Assembly: GCF_014192105.1 (NCBI RefSeq)
Contig: NZ_JACHXK010000018.1
Coordinates: forward strand, 105,822 to 169,821
Length of the DNA: 64,000 nucleotides
Source of the DNA: Paenibacillus phyllosphaerae
Lineage (GTDB): Bacteria; Bacillota; Bacilli; Paenibacillales; Paenibacillaceae
Direction: 5' to 3'
In this document: piece after piece, positions 63,855-64,000 of the stretch
How the letters are laid out: every line of letters starts with the position of its first letter
Numbering within the stretch: position 1 is the first letter of the stretch
The notes under the pieces: generated by a model
Told to the model about the DNA's origin: nothing
Databases searched by the model: none
What the model saw: the letters and a program-made list of their open reading frames with translations, nothing else
Translations under genes and position numbers: made by a program

Positions 63855-63910
63855 CCGTTAAGCTAACTGGAGACGATAGCTCAAAAACCAATGACGGCAG
63901 CCGGTCAGAA
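63855..63910 (+). repeat. AACGGG-type repeat interrupted by an IS3-family element, copy 6
   Basis: CCGTTAAGCTAACTGGAG, then GACGATAGCTCAAAAACC and the left arm of a hairpin (GACGGCAGCCGGTC). The right arm is not found before the IS end at 63916. Confidence 0.5.
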
Positions 63911-63915
63911 TGAAC

Positions 63916-64000
63916 TGACCCCCAAAAGCTAGACACTATCGTTAAGCTACTCGTAAGGTATGAGTCCGGTATTGTATCGGACTCATACCTTTTAATTTTG
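63916..64000 (-). mobile_element. IS3-family insertion sequence, end only, continues beyond the window
   Basis: TGACCCCCAAAAGCTAGACAC and the following 60 bases match the IS3 remnant at 28390, including the C-terminal transposase text KLKGMSPIQYRTHTL-like on the minus strand. Whether the element is complete cannot be seen. Confidence 0.8.

Noticed and set aside
1..64000. CRISPR array, tRNA or rRNA genes
   Set aside because: No regularly spaced repeats with spacers and no tRNA or rRNA signature were seen; the structured repeats are isolated and far apart.

Overview
The window looks like chromosomal DNA of a Paenibacillus-type Gram-positive bacterium (Bacillota, Paenibacillaceae). This rests on strong AGGAGG ribosome sites, a T-box leader before thrS, LplB/YtcP-type sugar ABC transporters next to a membrane AraC regulator, CBO0543-type membrane proteins, a Ger(x)C remnant, CcpA-like cre sites and frequent TTG/GTG starts. 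The left two thirds is mostly ordinary metabolic and regulatory sequence. The right third is more AT-rich and holds accessory DNA.

Layout. 1-9.4 kb: the end of a deoxynucleoside kinase, a MocR-type PLP regulator with an MFS transporter, two broken gene ends (DHA2 exporter, Ger(x)C), a membrane histidine kinase whose phospho-acceptor His is Tyr, and T-box plus thrS. 9.8-19.6 kb: a carbohydrate uptake locus with two permeases, a lipoprotein binding protein, a convergent Cache-AraC regulator, and an operon of a cytoplasmic transglutaminase-fold protein and a GH18 glycosidase behind a cre-like site. 19.9-33.2 kb: CBO0543 proteins, a diguanylate cyclase sharing the kinase's membrane domain, an AraC regulator and secreted pectate lyase, an ankyrin protein, a permease remnant, an IS3 end, small or unknown proteins and a secreted metallophosphoesterase.

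33.2-48 kb: an MFS exporter coupled to a three-module NRPS ending in a reductase (A-T-C-A-T-C-A-T-R), predicted to release a short peptide aldehyde starting with Val. The island is bracketed by four copies of an unrecognised structured repeat, with gene remnants around it. 48-64 kb: an unknown AT-rich gene, a remnant-rich gap with a possible minus-strand small RNA, a complete Wadjet plasmid-defence operon in the order jetD-jetA-jetB-jetC, a Tn554-type recombinase trio tnpA-tnpB-tnpC, two small unknown proteins and the edge of an IS3-family element.

The observations I rate highest are the dispersed repeat with one central arm able to pair with either of two flanking copies and with base-paired but diverged outer arms, the His-to-Tyr kinase, the peptide-aldehyde NRPS, and the Wadjet operon beside a Tn554-like recombination module. 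All functional assignments come from reading the sequence and remembered family features. No database search was run.
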